NCBI GenBank assembly: GCA_963715575.1
Contig: OY970250.1
Coordinates: forward strand, 1,550,001 to 1,614,000
DNA from: AC-32 sp963715575
Lineage (GTDB): Bacteria > Actinomycetota > Thermoleophilia > Gaiellales > Gaiellaceae
Length of the DNA stretch: 64,000 nt
Direction of reading: 5' to 3'
The notes below the pieces were generated by a model. That model was not told where the DNA came from and did not search any database. It saw only the letters and a list, made by a program, of their open reading frames with translations. Position numbers and translations under genes: made by a program. Positions 8,655-16,964 of the stretch are shown here, piece by piece (within the stretch, counting starts at the first letter, position 1; every line of letters begins with the position of its first letter).

Positions 8655-10105
8655 CTAGCCCTTGACGACGCCGATCGGCGCCAGCCGCGCGACCCGGCGC
8701 GCCAGGCCGGCCCGCTCGACGACCTCGACGACCCGCTCGACGTCCTTGTAGGCGAACGGGGCCTCCTCGGCCAGGCCTCTGTTCGAGGGGCAGCGCACGA
8801 CGATCCCCCGCGCCTCGAGCTGCCGGCGGAGCTCGCCGCCCGCGATCCGCTTGCGGGCGCGCGTGCGGGACATCGCGCGGCCGGCGCCGTGGCAGGTCGT
8901 GCCGAAGGAGCGCTCCAGCGAGCCCGGCTCGCCGGCAAGCACGAAGCTGGCCGTGCCCATGCTGCCCGGGATGAAGACCGGCTGGCCGACGCGCGGAAGT
9001 CGCGCGGGGATCTCGGCTCGACCCGGCCGGGAAGGCTCGCGTCGCGCCCTTGCGGTGGACGAGGACGCTCGCGACCGCCGTGGCGCTCGACCTTGGCGAC
9101 GTTGTGGGCGACGTCGTAGACCTGCCGCGTGCCCTCGGCGATCTCCGGCCCGAGCACCCGCGCGACCGCCTCGCGGACGCCGTGCGCGATCGCGTGCCGG
9201 TTGGCGAAGGCGAAGTTGGCGGCGGCGGCCATCGCGCCGAGGTAGGCGCGGCCCTCCGGGGACGGAGGCGGGCGCGCAGGCGAGCTGGCGGTCGGGAAGC
9301 TCGATCCCGTAGCGGGCGCGGACGGCGTCCATCGGCGCGGACGTGGTCGGTGCAGACCTGGTGGCCGAGCCCGCGCGAGCCGGAGTGGATGAGCACCGTC
9401 AGGCCGCCCTCGGCGAGGCCGAATGCGCGCGCCGCCGTCCTCGTCGAAGACGTGATCGACTCGCTGCAGCTCGACGAAGTGGTTGCCGGCGCCGAGCAGT
9501 GCCGAGCTGTCCCGGCGCCGCGCTCGTGCGCGCGCTCGGAGACCGCGGCCGGGTCGGCACCGGGCAGGCAACCCTCCGACTCGGTGCGCTCGACGTCGTC
9601 CTCGCGGCCGACGCCGCGGGCGACGAGTGCGCGCGGACCCTCGTGCAGAGACGACGTTCAGCTGCGATCGCGAGAGCCGCAGCGGGCCGCGCCTGCCGGT
9701 CGCCGGCCGGGATCGCGCGCGAGAACTCGTGCACGAGCGGCTCCCGGCGCGCGTCCGAGCTCCTCGGCCGAGAGCGGCAGCACGAGCAGCCGCACGCCGC
9801 AGTTGATGTCGTAGCCGACGCCGCCCGGCGAGACGACCCCGTCCGGGAGCTCCGTCGCAGCGACGCCGCCGACCGGGAAGCCGTAGCCCTGGTGGATGTC
9901 CGGCATGGCGAGCGCAGCGCCGACGATCCCCGGGCAGCGTTGCCACGTTCTGCAGCTGCTCGAGCGACCGGTCGCCGAGGATCGCATCGAGCAATTCGCG
10001 GTCGGCGAAGACCCGCGCGGGGACGCGCATGTCGGGGCGCGCCTCGGCCGGGATCTCCCAACAGGTCTCGTCCAGGCGGACGAGCTCAGACGTCGAGAAC
10101 GACAC
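8655..10105 (-). pseudogene. rtcB: RtcB RNA ligase, split by about ten frameshifts
   Basis: 3'-5' RNA ligase (GTP/Mn2+-dependent) that joins 2',3'-cyclic phosphate or 3'-phosphate RNA ends to 5'-OH. All conserved blocks are present in order but in alternating frames: MRVPARVFADRELLDAI, MPDIHQGYGFPVGG, SPGGVGYDINCGVR, LGAGNHFVELQ, HSGSRGLGHQVCTDH, AAANFAFANRH, VYDVAHNVAK, HRKGATRAFP, GSMGTASFVL, HGAGRAMSR (guanylylated His). Frame changes fall near 9930, 9748, 9690, 9650, 9515, 9431, 9333, 9261, 9070 and 9019. Nine are single-base gains and the one at 9515 is a +2 or -1. Removing them gives 480 codons, the family length. GTG at 10105 overlaps the archease end. Confidence 0.85.
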
Positions 10106-10483
10106 GGCCGTGCCAGCCACCTCCCTCCTGCTCGAGCTCCAGGCGGTTGAGCGTGACCGCCTTGACCAGGTGGCGCGGGCGGTGGCGACGACCTGCGACG
10201 GTAGCCTTGAGAGTGCCGTCGCCGAGAGCTCGAGCGAGGCGATGTGCTCGGGCACGAATCCCGCCGTTTCGGCGAGGAAGACGAGCTCGCTCAGCCAGTC
10301 GACGAGCAAGAGCGCGTGGTCGGCGCCTGTGAGCTCGACCTCGTGAGCGACCGGAACGCCTCCCGGGCCCGGGTCGACCAGATCGACAAAGGCGGCCAGC
10401 GCAGCCTCGAAGATGTCGGTCTCGCTCGCCGCGGCAAGCTCGACCTCTATCTCGCCGGTGTGCTCAACGAACCGATACGCCAC
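10086..10483 (-). pseudogene. Archease (RtcB activator), one frameshift
   Basis: Archease promotes RtcB guanylylation and multiple turnover. The N-terminal part reads AYRFVEHTGEIEVELAAAS, with HALLLVDWLSELVFLAE in the middle. After a frameshift near 10170 (+2 or -1) the C-terminus HLVKAVTLNRLELEQ and HGRVVLDV-stop follows, the family's conserved end with its acidic metal ligand Asp. Corrected length is about 131 residues, normal. GTG at 10483 is the start. It is upstream of rtcB with overlapping ends, the standard operon order. Confidence 0.8.
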
Positions 10484-10513
10484 AGAAGTAGCTTGCCGCC
10501 GGGGAATTCCGGC

Positions 10514-10536
10514 GCCATCCGGGTGGTCACTGACCC
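10514..10536. promoter_or_regulatory. Second copy of the 23-bp intergenic motif
   Basis: Same spaced motif as at 5947-5969. It lies between the divergent archease start (10483) and PAP2 start (10602) and contains the palindrome GGTCACTGACC. Confidence 0.4.
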
Positions 10537-10601
10537 GCCATCGGCAGCCTCCCCGATGCAGCACCGGCAGCCGTGCACGACCATCGAGCCCAAGGAGTGC
10601 G

Positions 10602-11503
10602 ATGGGACGAAGCACCGAGAAAGCCGGCTGCCTACCGCGCGGACGGGGCGACTTCCTGCGCCAGCTCGCGATCTGGCTCGGCTTCGTCGTCGCCTACCAG
10701 GTCGCGCGGGGCCTTGCCGACCGCGGAACGCCGGAAGCGCTCGCGAACGCTCGCCGCGTGATCCACGCCGAGCGTGACCTGCACGCGTTCTTCGAGCCGG
10801 ACCTGCAGCGCCGGGTGGTGGAGACGGGCGGGGTGCTGGTCCACGCCGTCGACTGGAGCTACTGGCTCTCGCAGCTCGCCGTGGTCGTCCTCGCGTTGCT
10901 CTGGGTCTATCTCCGCCACAACGACGCCTACCTTCGGTTCCGGAACACGTTGATGGTCACCAACACGATCGGGCTGGTCGGCTACGTCGCGATGCCCACC
11001 GCGCCGCCGTGGCTCTTTCCGCAGCTCGGCTTCGTGGATACGCTGGCACAGTCCGAGCTGGTCAACCACAAGACGGGGCTCGTGACGCTCTGGCCAACCC
11101 GTACGCATCCATGCCGAGCCTGCACGCGGCCGACGCCCTGATCATCGGCGTCACCCTCTCCGGCGTCGCGCGGGGGCCCATTGCGAAGGTCGTGTTCCTC
11201 CTCTGGCCGGCCTGGGTCTGCTTCTCGCTGATCGCGACCGCGAACCACTTCTGGCTCGACATCGCCGCGGGCCTGGCGCTCGCAGCGGTCGGGGCCTGGA
11301 CCGCCCGCCTACTTGAGCGGCCCCGCTTGCGGACCTTTCGGCGAAGCGGGAGCGACGGGACTCGAACCCGCGACCTCCGGCGTGACAGTCCGGTCTTGGT
11401 CGTGCCGGTCTGGGCGGGCATCGGCGGGGATTACCGGTGCCAGCAGGGCTTTCCAACCGTCGTCTTGCGGGGTTCTCCGGGCGCCCGCGGGAGCCTCCGG
11501 TGA
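10602..11503 (+). pseudogene. PAP2/AUR1-like membrane phosphatase or transferase, one frameshift and altered 3' end
   Basis: PAP2_3-type enzyme (inositol-phosphate/phospholipid head-group family). The first frame (to about 11094) gives several membrane helices and the AMPTAPPWLFPQLGFVDTLA block. The second frame resumes with NPYASMPSLHAADALI (catalytic PSLH) and TANHFWLDIAAG (catalytic His and Asp). One base is missing, or two are extra, near 11094. ATG at 10602 has AAGGAG. After LLERPR the open frame runs through a tRNA-Asp fragment to 11503, so the natural C-terminus was probably replaced when DNA joined at this site. Confidence 0.75.
11347..11388 (-). repeat. tRNA-Asp 3'-end fragment (distal attachment site)
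   Basis: 42 bases identical to the 3' end of the intact tRNA-Asp at 16423-16464 (acceptor 3' strand, T arm, variable loop and 3' half of the anticodon arm), in the same orientation. The 5' half of a tRNA is absent. This is the classic att remnant left at the far end of an element integrated in a tRNA gene. Confidence 0.85.
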
Positions 11504-11710
11504 CCTCCTGCGGGATGGGCGCGGGATGCTCGGTTGTCTCTCTGGGAAACGAACCGGATCTGCGTCGAGAAGGCGAGTTCCACGAAGTTGCGGCAGTTCC
11601 AAAAGAGTGCGCAAAAGACTTGCTTAGGTATGCGAGAAGCCACGTCTCACGAACCAGCGTGGAACATGTCACCCGTCAGCCGTCACCCGCCTTCGTCCCT
11701 CTGTTGTCGA

Positions 11711-11752
11711 GCGAACCGGAGGGCCTGCTCCTGCACGGGCCCTCCGGTTCGC
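11711..11752 (-). terminator. Hairpin terminator of the subtilase gene
   Basis: Perfect 15-bp inverted repeat GCGAACCGGAGGGCC / GGCCCTCCGGTTCGC with a 12-base loop, 13 bases beyond the stop of the minus-strand protease gene. Confidence 0.75.
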
Positions 11753-11765
11753 CTTGCTCGAGACC

Positions 11766-13217
11766 TCAGCCGCCGACCGCGCTGAGCGCGTTCACCTGGC
11801 CGTGGCCGTAGAAGCCGTTGTAGCCCGAGCCGCCCTCGCAGATCGCGAGGTAATTGAACGGCGGTCCGGGGTTGAAGGGATTCGGCGGGCAGGCCTGGGA
11901 ATCGGCCGTGCGGTCGACCAGTGCCTGGACCCCGCCGGCGCTCATCTTCCCGTGCGCGGAGATGGCAAGCGCTGCGACGCCGGCGGCGTGGGGCGAGGCC
12001 ATCGACGTCCCCTGCGCGTAGGCGTAACGGTTGCCCGGATACGTTGAGAGGACGACCCCGTTCGGAGCAGCCGCTGTGCGCTGGAAGCGCGAGTCGCCGC
12101 CCGGGGCGACGACCTGTGCGACGCCGACACCGTAGCTCGAGTAGTAGGACTTCTGCATGAGGTTGCCGTCGGCTGTCACGCCGATCACGCCCGGGATCTC
12201 GACGGGGATCACGACACAGGCGTTGGTCACCTCACGCGTGATCGGAGTCGAGTCGTCCGGGCTGGTCGTGTCCACGTTCTGTTTGGAGAGGTCGATGTTC
12301 TCGTTGCCCTGGGCCGCGACGACGGTCACACCCTGTTGCATGGCGTAGCGAATCGCGCGCTGCTCGGCCTTCCAGATCGCCCGTTGCCCCGGGTCGTTGC
12401 GACAGTTGAAGAGCCAGGGGTCAGCGAAGTAGCTGTTGTTCGTCACATCGAGGTGGTGCGAGCCCGCCCACATGAACGAGCAGATGACCGCCTCCGGGAA
12501 GAAGTAGCCGTCGGCGTTGCCTGCCTTGATCCCCGCGACCTTCACGTTGGGGGCGACCCCGACGATGCCGATGTCGTTCTTAGCTGCGGCGATCGTGCCG
12601 GCCGTGTGGGTGCCGTGACCGTTGTCGTCGTTCCATGCGCTCGGAGCCGTATTCGGCACGCCGCTTACACAGGACGCGCTGTCCGCGAAGTCGACGTTCG
12701 GCGCCAGGTCCGGATGGGTGTAGTCGAGCCCCGTGTCGATGTCGCCGACCACGACCGAGGGGCTACCTCCGTTGATCGCCCGTGCCTCGGGAGCGTGGAT
12801 CTGGATCATGTCCCACTGGAGCGGAGACAATGGGTCGTCCCCCGGAGCCGGCGCGCTGTCCGGGAGCGGCCCGTCGGCGCCGAGGATTGTCATCTCGTCA
12901 TCGTTCAGGCGAGTCGCGAACTGACCGGTCGCCGAGACGCCCTCGACTTTGTTCGAAGACGAGAGCCTGCTCGCGAACGAGGAACTGTCGGACCGGGCGA
13001 TCGCGACCCCGATCTGGTCGTAGCTGTAGACGAGCGCGCCGCCGGCGCTCTCGATCGTGCTTGCCGCACCCGCCGGAACCGCGGACTGCTTGTAGAGGAC
13101 GATGTACGTGTCTGCGCCGCCAGCTAGGGCACCTGAAGACGTGATCGCGACGGCGAGCGCCGCTGCTATGGCGACGAATGCTGCCAGGATGTCGAACCGG
13201 GCGATTCTCCTGCTCAC
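11766..13217 (-). CDS. Secreted subtilisin-like serine protease (S8)
   Basis: 483 residues. The signal peptide (FDILAAFVAIAAALAVAITSSG, residues 8-29) is followed by an inhibitor-I9-like propeptide (YIVLYKQSAV, about 38-105). The catalytic domain has Asp161 (VVGDIDTGLDYTHPDL), His201 (NGHGTHTAGTIA) and Ser405 (GTSMASPHAAGVAAL), with an Asn pair near 260 for the oxyanion hole. Three or more Cys pairs fit an exported enzyme. GTG at 13217 has an ideal GAGGGGAG site. It lies inside the outer tRNA-Asp island and has its own terminator. Confidence 0.92.
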   Translation of the reverse strand: MSRRIARFDILAAFVAIAAALAVAITSSGALAGGADTYIVLYKQSAVPAGAASTIESAGGALVYSYDQIGVAIARSDSSSFASRLSSSNKVEGVSATGQFATRLNDDEMTILGADGPLPDSAPAPGDDPLSPLQWDMIQIHAPEARAINGGSPSVVVGDIDTGLDYTHPDLAPNVDFADSASCVSGVPNTAPSAWNDDNGHGTHTAGTIAAAKNDIGIVGVAPNVKVAGIKAGNADGYFFPEAVICSFMWAGSHHLDVTNNSYFADPWLFNCRNDPGQRAIWKAEQRAIRYAMQQGVTVVAAQGNENIDLSKQNVDTTSPDDSTPITREVTNACVVIPVEIPGVIGVTADGNLMQKSYYSSYGVGVAQVVAPGGDSRFQRTAAAPNGVVLSTYPGNRYAYAQGTSMASPHAAGVAALAISAHGKMSAGGVQALVDRTADSQACPPNPFNPGPPFNYLAICEGGSGYNGFYGHGQVNALSAVGG

Positions 13218-13479
13218 AATTCTCCCCTCTCTTGACCCCTCTTGCCACGGGGACCCTTTAACCTCGCCGCCCTCCGTGTCAAGCGGGATCGGCTGGACCG
13301 GCGGGACGAGTGCGAGCCGGCACAACATGTTTCGGCTGAGCGCCGGGCTGGCGAGAGTGAGATGCGTACCTCGGCGGCGATGATCTTGACGAGCCTGCGG
13401 AGCTCACCATCTACCCCCAGCGCGCCGAAGGCGAGTTCGGCAGCGAGTCCTAGAAACAGGTAGCGAAGCGCCGACTAGC

Positions 13480-14528
13480 TGACCTGCCCACACACGTTGT
13501 GAACGGCTGAGAGATACATCCGGCCCTCCTTTGAGGCTGTGCGCGTCCGCCAAGACGTGCGACCCAAAGGAGGGCCGTGATGGATCTTCACGCTAACGCC
13601 AAGCTCGGATTGGCCGGCCGACGCGAGCTCGTCGCCGCGATCGAGTCAGGTCTTTCGCTGAAGCGGGCGGCCGCCCGCTTCAGCATCTCGCCCGCGACCG
13701 CGCACCGCTGGTGGCACCGCTGGCTGGAAGGCGGCCGACTCGATTCGGCGCTCCTGGATCGTTCGTCGCGGCCGCACCGCCAGCCGCGCCGGCTCTCGCC
13801 GGGGGAGGAGGAGCCGATCCTGGAGGCGCGCCGCCGCACCAACCTTGGCCCCGGCCGTCTCGCGGGGATCGTCCGCCGTGCCCGCTCCACGATCTGGAAG
13901 GTGCTTTGGCGGCACGGCCTCTCGCGCCGGCCACGCCGGCCGCGTCAGAGCTACCGCCGCTACGAATGGTCACAGCCGGGCGCACTGCTGCACATGGACG
14001 TCAAGAAGCTCGCTCGCTTCAGTGTCCCCGGCCACCGCGTCACCGGCGACCGCTCGACCAAGGACCTCCACCGCGGGATCGGCTACGACCACCTGCACTG
14101 CGTCGCCGACGACCACAGCCGGATCGCCTACGTCGAGCTCCACCCACACGAGGACGCAGAGACAAACGCGCGCACGCTCGAGCGTGCGCTCCGCTTCTTC
14201 GCCGACCTCGGCTGCCAACCGCCCGAAGCGGTGATGACCGACAACGCGATGGTCTACCGCAACAGCCGCCACTTCCGCGACCTCCTTGCCGCCACCGGCG
14301 CCCGCCACATCCGCACCCCCGCCTACACGCCCCGCTGGAACGGCAAAGTCGAACGCTTAATCCGCACGCTCCAAGACGAATGGGCCTACGCCCACAGCTG
14401 GCCCGACTCCCACGCCCGAGCACGATCACTCCTAAGCTTCGTCCGCTACTACAACCGGCAACGACCACACAGCTCAATCGGAGACCGGCCCCCGATCAGC
14501 CGCGTTCACAACCTCCGTGGGCAGTACA
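13480..14528 (+). mobile_element. IS481-family insertion sequence with NCTAGN target duplication
   Basis: 1049 bp. Terminal inverted repeats of 26 bp (21 identical) at 13480-13505 and 14503-14528, both starting TG and sharing CTGCCCAC and GTTGTGAACG. The element is flanked by the 6-bp direct repeat ACTAGC (13474-13479 and 14529-14534), which fits the NCTAGN target known for IS481. One transposase gene fills it. It looks intact and therefore recent. Confidence 0.9.
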
Positions 14529-14533
14529 ACTAG
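13580..14533 (+). CDS. IS481-family transposase
   Basis: 317 residues. N-terminal HTH (SLKRAAARFSISPATAHRWW) then a DDE integrase core: LLHMDVKKL (Asp), AVMTDNAMVY (Asp) and NGKVERLIRT (Glu), ending in the family motif YNRQRPHSSIG. AAGGAGG lies 8 bases ahead of ATG 13580; GTG 13577 is an alternative. The final codon AAC and the stop TAG are formed partly from the target duplication: the last element base is 14528, and the TAG at 14531-14533 belongs to the duplicated ACTAGC. Confidence 0.93.
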   Translation: MDLHANAKLGLAGRRELVAAIESGLSLKRAAARFSISPATAHRWWHRWLEGGRLDSALLDRSSRPHRQPRRLSPGEEEPILEARRRTNLGPGRLAGIVRRARSTIWKVLWRHGLSRRPRRPRQSYRRYEWSQPGALLHMDVKKLARFSVPGHRVTGDRSTKDLHRGIGYDHLHCVADDHSRIAYVELHPHEDAETNARTLERALRFFADLGCQPPEAVMTDNAMVYRNSRHFRDLLAATGARHIRTPAYTPRWNGKVERLIRTLQDEWAYAHSWPDSHARARSLLSFVRYYNRQRPHSSIGDRPPISRVHNLRGQYN

Positions 14534-14619
14534 CCGAGCCGGTCGAGGTCGGCTTCCGCCGCCTCGCGTTGATCGGACATCGCCCGCGCATCTCTCTTAT
14601 GTCAAATCTGATTTGCTAG

Positions 14620-14647
14620 CGGGAGCGACGGGACTCGAACCCGCGAC
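14620..14647 (-). repeat. tRNA-Asp 3'-end fragment (middle attachment site)
   Basis: 28 bases identical to 16423-16450 of the intact tRNA-Asp (acceptor 3' strand and T arm only), same orientation. TTATGTCAAAT occurs just downstream of the tRNA 3' end both here (14598-14608) and at the intact gene (16387-16397), so the flanking DNA is shared too. Confidence 0.82.
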
Positions 14648-14756
14648 GAAGTGCTCGCCGTAGGGGTGCCGGCGAAGTGCCCGCTTAGTGCGATCTTAGC
14701 CCTGTTGGACGTGGCGGACCCGATGATCTCGAGGTGTGCAAACGAGTCGTGAAAGT

Positions 14757-15236
14757 TCAAACCGGGGCGGGCATCGCCCCCTCGGCAAGCTTGATCCGGG
14801 TCCAGACGTTCATGTTGACGACGACGCCGACGATCTCGAGGATCTCCTCCGGGCTGAAGTTCTCGGCGAGTGCGTCGTGGAAGCGCTGGAATGCCCCGTC
14901 CCGGTCGGTGTCGGCGGCACGGGTGAGCGCCTCGGCATACCGGAGGGCCGTCTGATCGGCTTCGGAGTGAAGCTCGGTTTCCCACCACGCGGTAAGGGTG
15001 TCGATCTTGGCCCGGGGGATGCCCGCCTCGCGCGCCGCCTCGTAGTGCAGGTTGAGGCAATAGGTGCAGTTGTTCAGCTGCGAAACTCGCAGGCGCAGGA
15101 GCTGCGCAAGCTGGCGGTCTATCCGCAGGTCGGCCGTGTACCCGAACGCATCCGCGCCCATCCGGGCGATCCCGATCAGCGCCTCGTTCTCGCTCGCGTC
15201 GAGCCGTCGGTTCGTCACCTGGACATCGTCAGCCAA
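14757..15236 (-). CDS. AhpD-like carboxymuconolactone decarboxylase family protein
   Basis: About 159 residues. All-helical AhpD fold with the redox motif CTYC inside LRVSQLNNCTYCLNLHYEAAREAG and a conserved His three residues on, as in AhpD-type peroxidase/reductase partners. No decarboxylase context is present. TTG at 15236 is preferred; the frame extends further upstream but is not conserved in character. It lies in the inner tRNA-Asp island beside another thioredoxin-like gene (DUF899), which suggests a redox cargo. Confidence 0.82.
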   Translation of the reverse strand: MADDVQVTNRRLDASENEALIGIARMGADAFGYTADLRIDRQLAQLLRLRVSQLNNCTYCLNLHYEAAREAGIPRAKIDTLTAWWETELHSEADQTALRYAEALTRAADTDRDGAFQRFHDALAENFSPEEILEIVGVVVNMNVWTRIKLAEGAMPAPV

Positions 15237-15545
15237 TTTTGGTTCCTTTCCCTGTTCATAGGACGTTGTCGCGCTGAGCGCTCGTTGAGCAGATCGCGAG
15301 TCGCCCAATCGTCGACGATCGGCGGAGGTGCAGGGGGAAGTGAGACGGGACCGGGACTGACGTTGGCACATTTCACCAGCCGCAACGAAGGCGCGTCCCA
15401 TTACGACCCGAAGCGCGCGGCCATCTACTACGACGCCTTCGGTGAGAAAGGGAGTGGAACCGGCTCGAGCTGTTGAAGGCCTGCCGATGAGTTTTCCGCC
15501 GTCGCGCGGTCCCAACGAGGACGAGGTCGACGCGAAGGAGGTCCA
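15237..15545. other. Intergenic stretch with no recognised gene
   Basis: 309 bases between the divergent AhpD-like and DUF899 genes. A short in-frame stretch reads TSRNEGASHYDPKRAAIYYDAF on the plus strand but has no start, length or family that I recognise. It presumably also holds both promoters. Confidence 0.4.
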
Positions 15546-16246
15546 GTGAAGGTCGGGACGGAGCAGGAGTGGCAGGCGGCGCGAAAGGAGCTGCTGGCCA
15601 CCGAGCGGGAGCTGGAAGGAGCAGGCGAAGCGCGTCGAGGAGCAGCGGCGCGAGCTGCCGTGGGTCCCGGTCGAGAAGGAGTACAGCTTCGCGACCGAGG
15701 ACGGCGCCAAGTCACTAGCCGAGCTGTTCGAGGGGCGCTCGCAGCTGCTCGTCTACCACCTGATGTTCGGGGAGGACTGGGCGGTTGCGTGTCCGGGTTC
15801 CTCGTCGCTCAGCCGACGGGCTGGGCGGCGTGGTCGCGCACCTGAACGATCGCGACCTAACGCTCCTCTGCATGTCGCAGGCGCCGCTCGACAAGCTCGT
15901 CGCGTACAAGAGGCGTCGCGGGTGGATAGTGCCGTACGTGTCGGCCCACGGCGGCGACTTCCTGTTCGACTACGGCTACGCGTTTCGCCGGGAGGAGATG
16001 TCCGGCATCGTCCGAGAAGAGTTCGACATGGGGCAGCTGCTCCGCGAGGCGCCGCAGTGGCTGCGCGAGTACCGCGAGGAAGTCGGGGCACCGGACCTCG
16101 AGTCGGCCGTGTCCGTGAGCGCGGGATGGAGCGTCTTCGCGATGCGGGACGGTGCGGTCTACAACACGTACCGGGTGTATCCGCATTCGCGCCTCATCAC
16201 GCCGCTGTTCTCCGGGTTGCTCGAGCTGCTGCCGAACCAGGAGTGA
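15546..16246 (+). pseudogene. DUF899 thioredoxin-like protein, two or more frameshifts
   Basis: DUF899 is a thioredoxin-fold family of unknown substrate. It starts at GTG 15546 (GAAGGAGG ahead) with KVGTEQEWQAARKELLA. An extra G near 15618 shifts the frame, which then gives RRELPWVPVEKEY and LFEGRSQLLVYHLMFG. Near 15790 it shifts again through the Cys-containing segment, and ADGLGGVVAHLNDRDLTLL runs on to the end LLELLPNQE. The conserved order is complete, so the lesions are recent or artefactual. Confidence 0.75.
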
Positions 16247-16422
16247 GTCGCGCGCGGCAGCCAGGCCTGTTGCGTGTGCTCGCGAAAGTTGGCTTGCATG
16301 CGGCTCACCTGTGCAGCCGAACGCTGAACGACCTCCGGCTGATTCTCGCGCGGGATCTGCGCGGGATCAAAAGAAGCCGGCGGTCGTTATGTCAAATACA
16401 TGTACTGATTGCAGGGCTTTTA

Positions 16423-16496
<74 letters not shown>

Positions 16497-16514
16497 GGGA
16501 ACGCCGCAGTGTAG

Positions 16515-16943
16515 CTAGATAGCGGTCAATCCGAGCTGTCGCAGGAGGGTGACCGAGTCCGAGTAGACGTCCTTGCGCGCGATCAGGCCGTCGCGGATCG
16601 GGATCACGTCCATGCCCCGGTAGTCGACCTTGCGGCCGGTCGGCGGCACCTCGATCCCGGAGCGCGTCATCGTGCCCTCGTGCGTGCCCTTGGCGGTCCA
16701 CTCCTGGACGACGAGGTCCTCGCGCAGGTAGGCGCGGCGTGTCTCGAAGGTGAGGTCCGGGAAGACCGAGAAGATGCCGCTGATGGCCTTGCCGATCGCC
16801 TCGCGCCCGACGTTGACGTCGCCGGTGACGTGGTTCTCGAAGACCGAGTCCTCGGTGTGCATTGCGACGATCGCCTCCACGTCGTGCGCGTTCCAGGCGG
16901 CGTTGTAGGCGTCGATGAACTCCTGCAGCTCCTGGCCGTCCAT
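16515..16943 (-). CDS. SnoaL-like polyketide cyclase family (NTF2 fold) protein
   Basis: 142 residues, one NTF2-like cone: FIDAYNAAWNAHDVEAIVAMHTEDSVFENH, then the segment around FSVFPDLTFE and VPPTGRKVDYRGMDVIPIRDGLI, the typical ester-cyclase end. Such proteins are often enzymes or small-molecule binders; the ligand is unknown. The start is 21 bases from the divergent MarP-like gene. Confidence 0.85.
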   Translation of the reverse strand: MDGQELQEFIDAYNAAWNAHDVEAIVAMHTEDSVFENHVTGDVNVGREAIGKAISGIFSVFPDLTFETRRAYLREDLVVQEWTAKGTHEGTMTRSGIEVPPTGRKVDYRGMDVIPIRDGLIARKDVYSDSVTLLRQLGLTAI

Positions 16944-16964
16944 GGCGTCTAGCCTAAACCCCGC

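Noticed and set aside
8655..10105. Programmed +1 recoding of rtcB at ten sites
   Set aside because: No shared slippery heptamer or stop codon at the shifts; sequence error is far simpler. Kept only as a finding to check.
11400..11620. Integrase C-terminus next to the outer tRNA-Asp fragment
   Set aside because: Minus-strand frames there lack the R-H-R-Y residues of tyrosine recombinases.
13218..13473. Gene remnant between the subtilase and the IS481 element
   Set aside because: A minus-strand segment reads GLAAELAFGALGVDGELRRL but has no start and no recognised family; too little to call.
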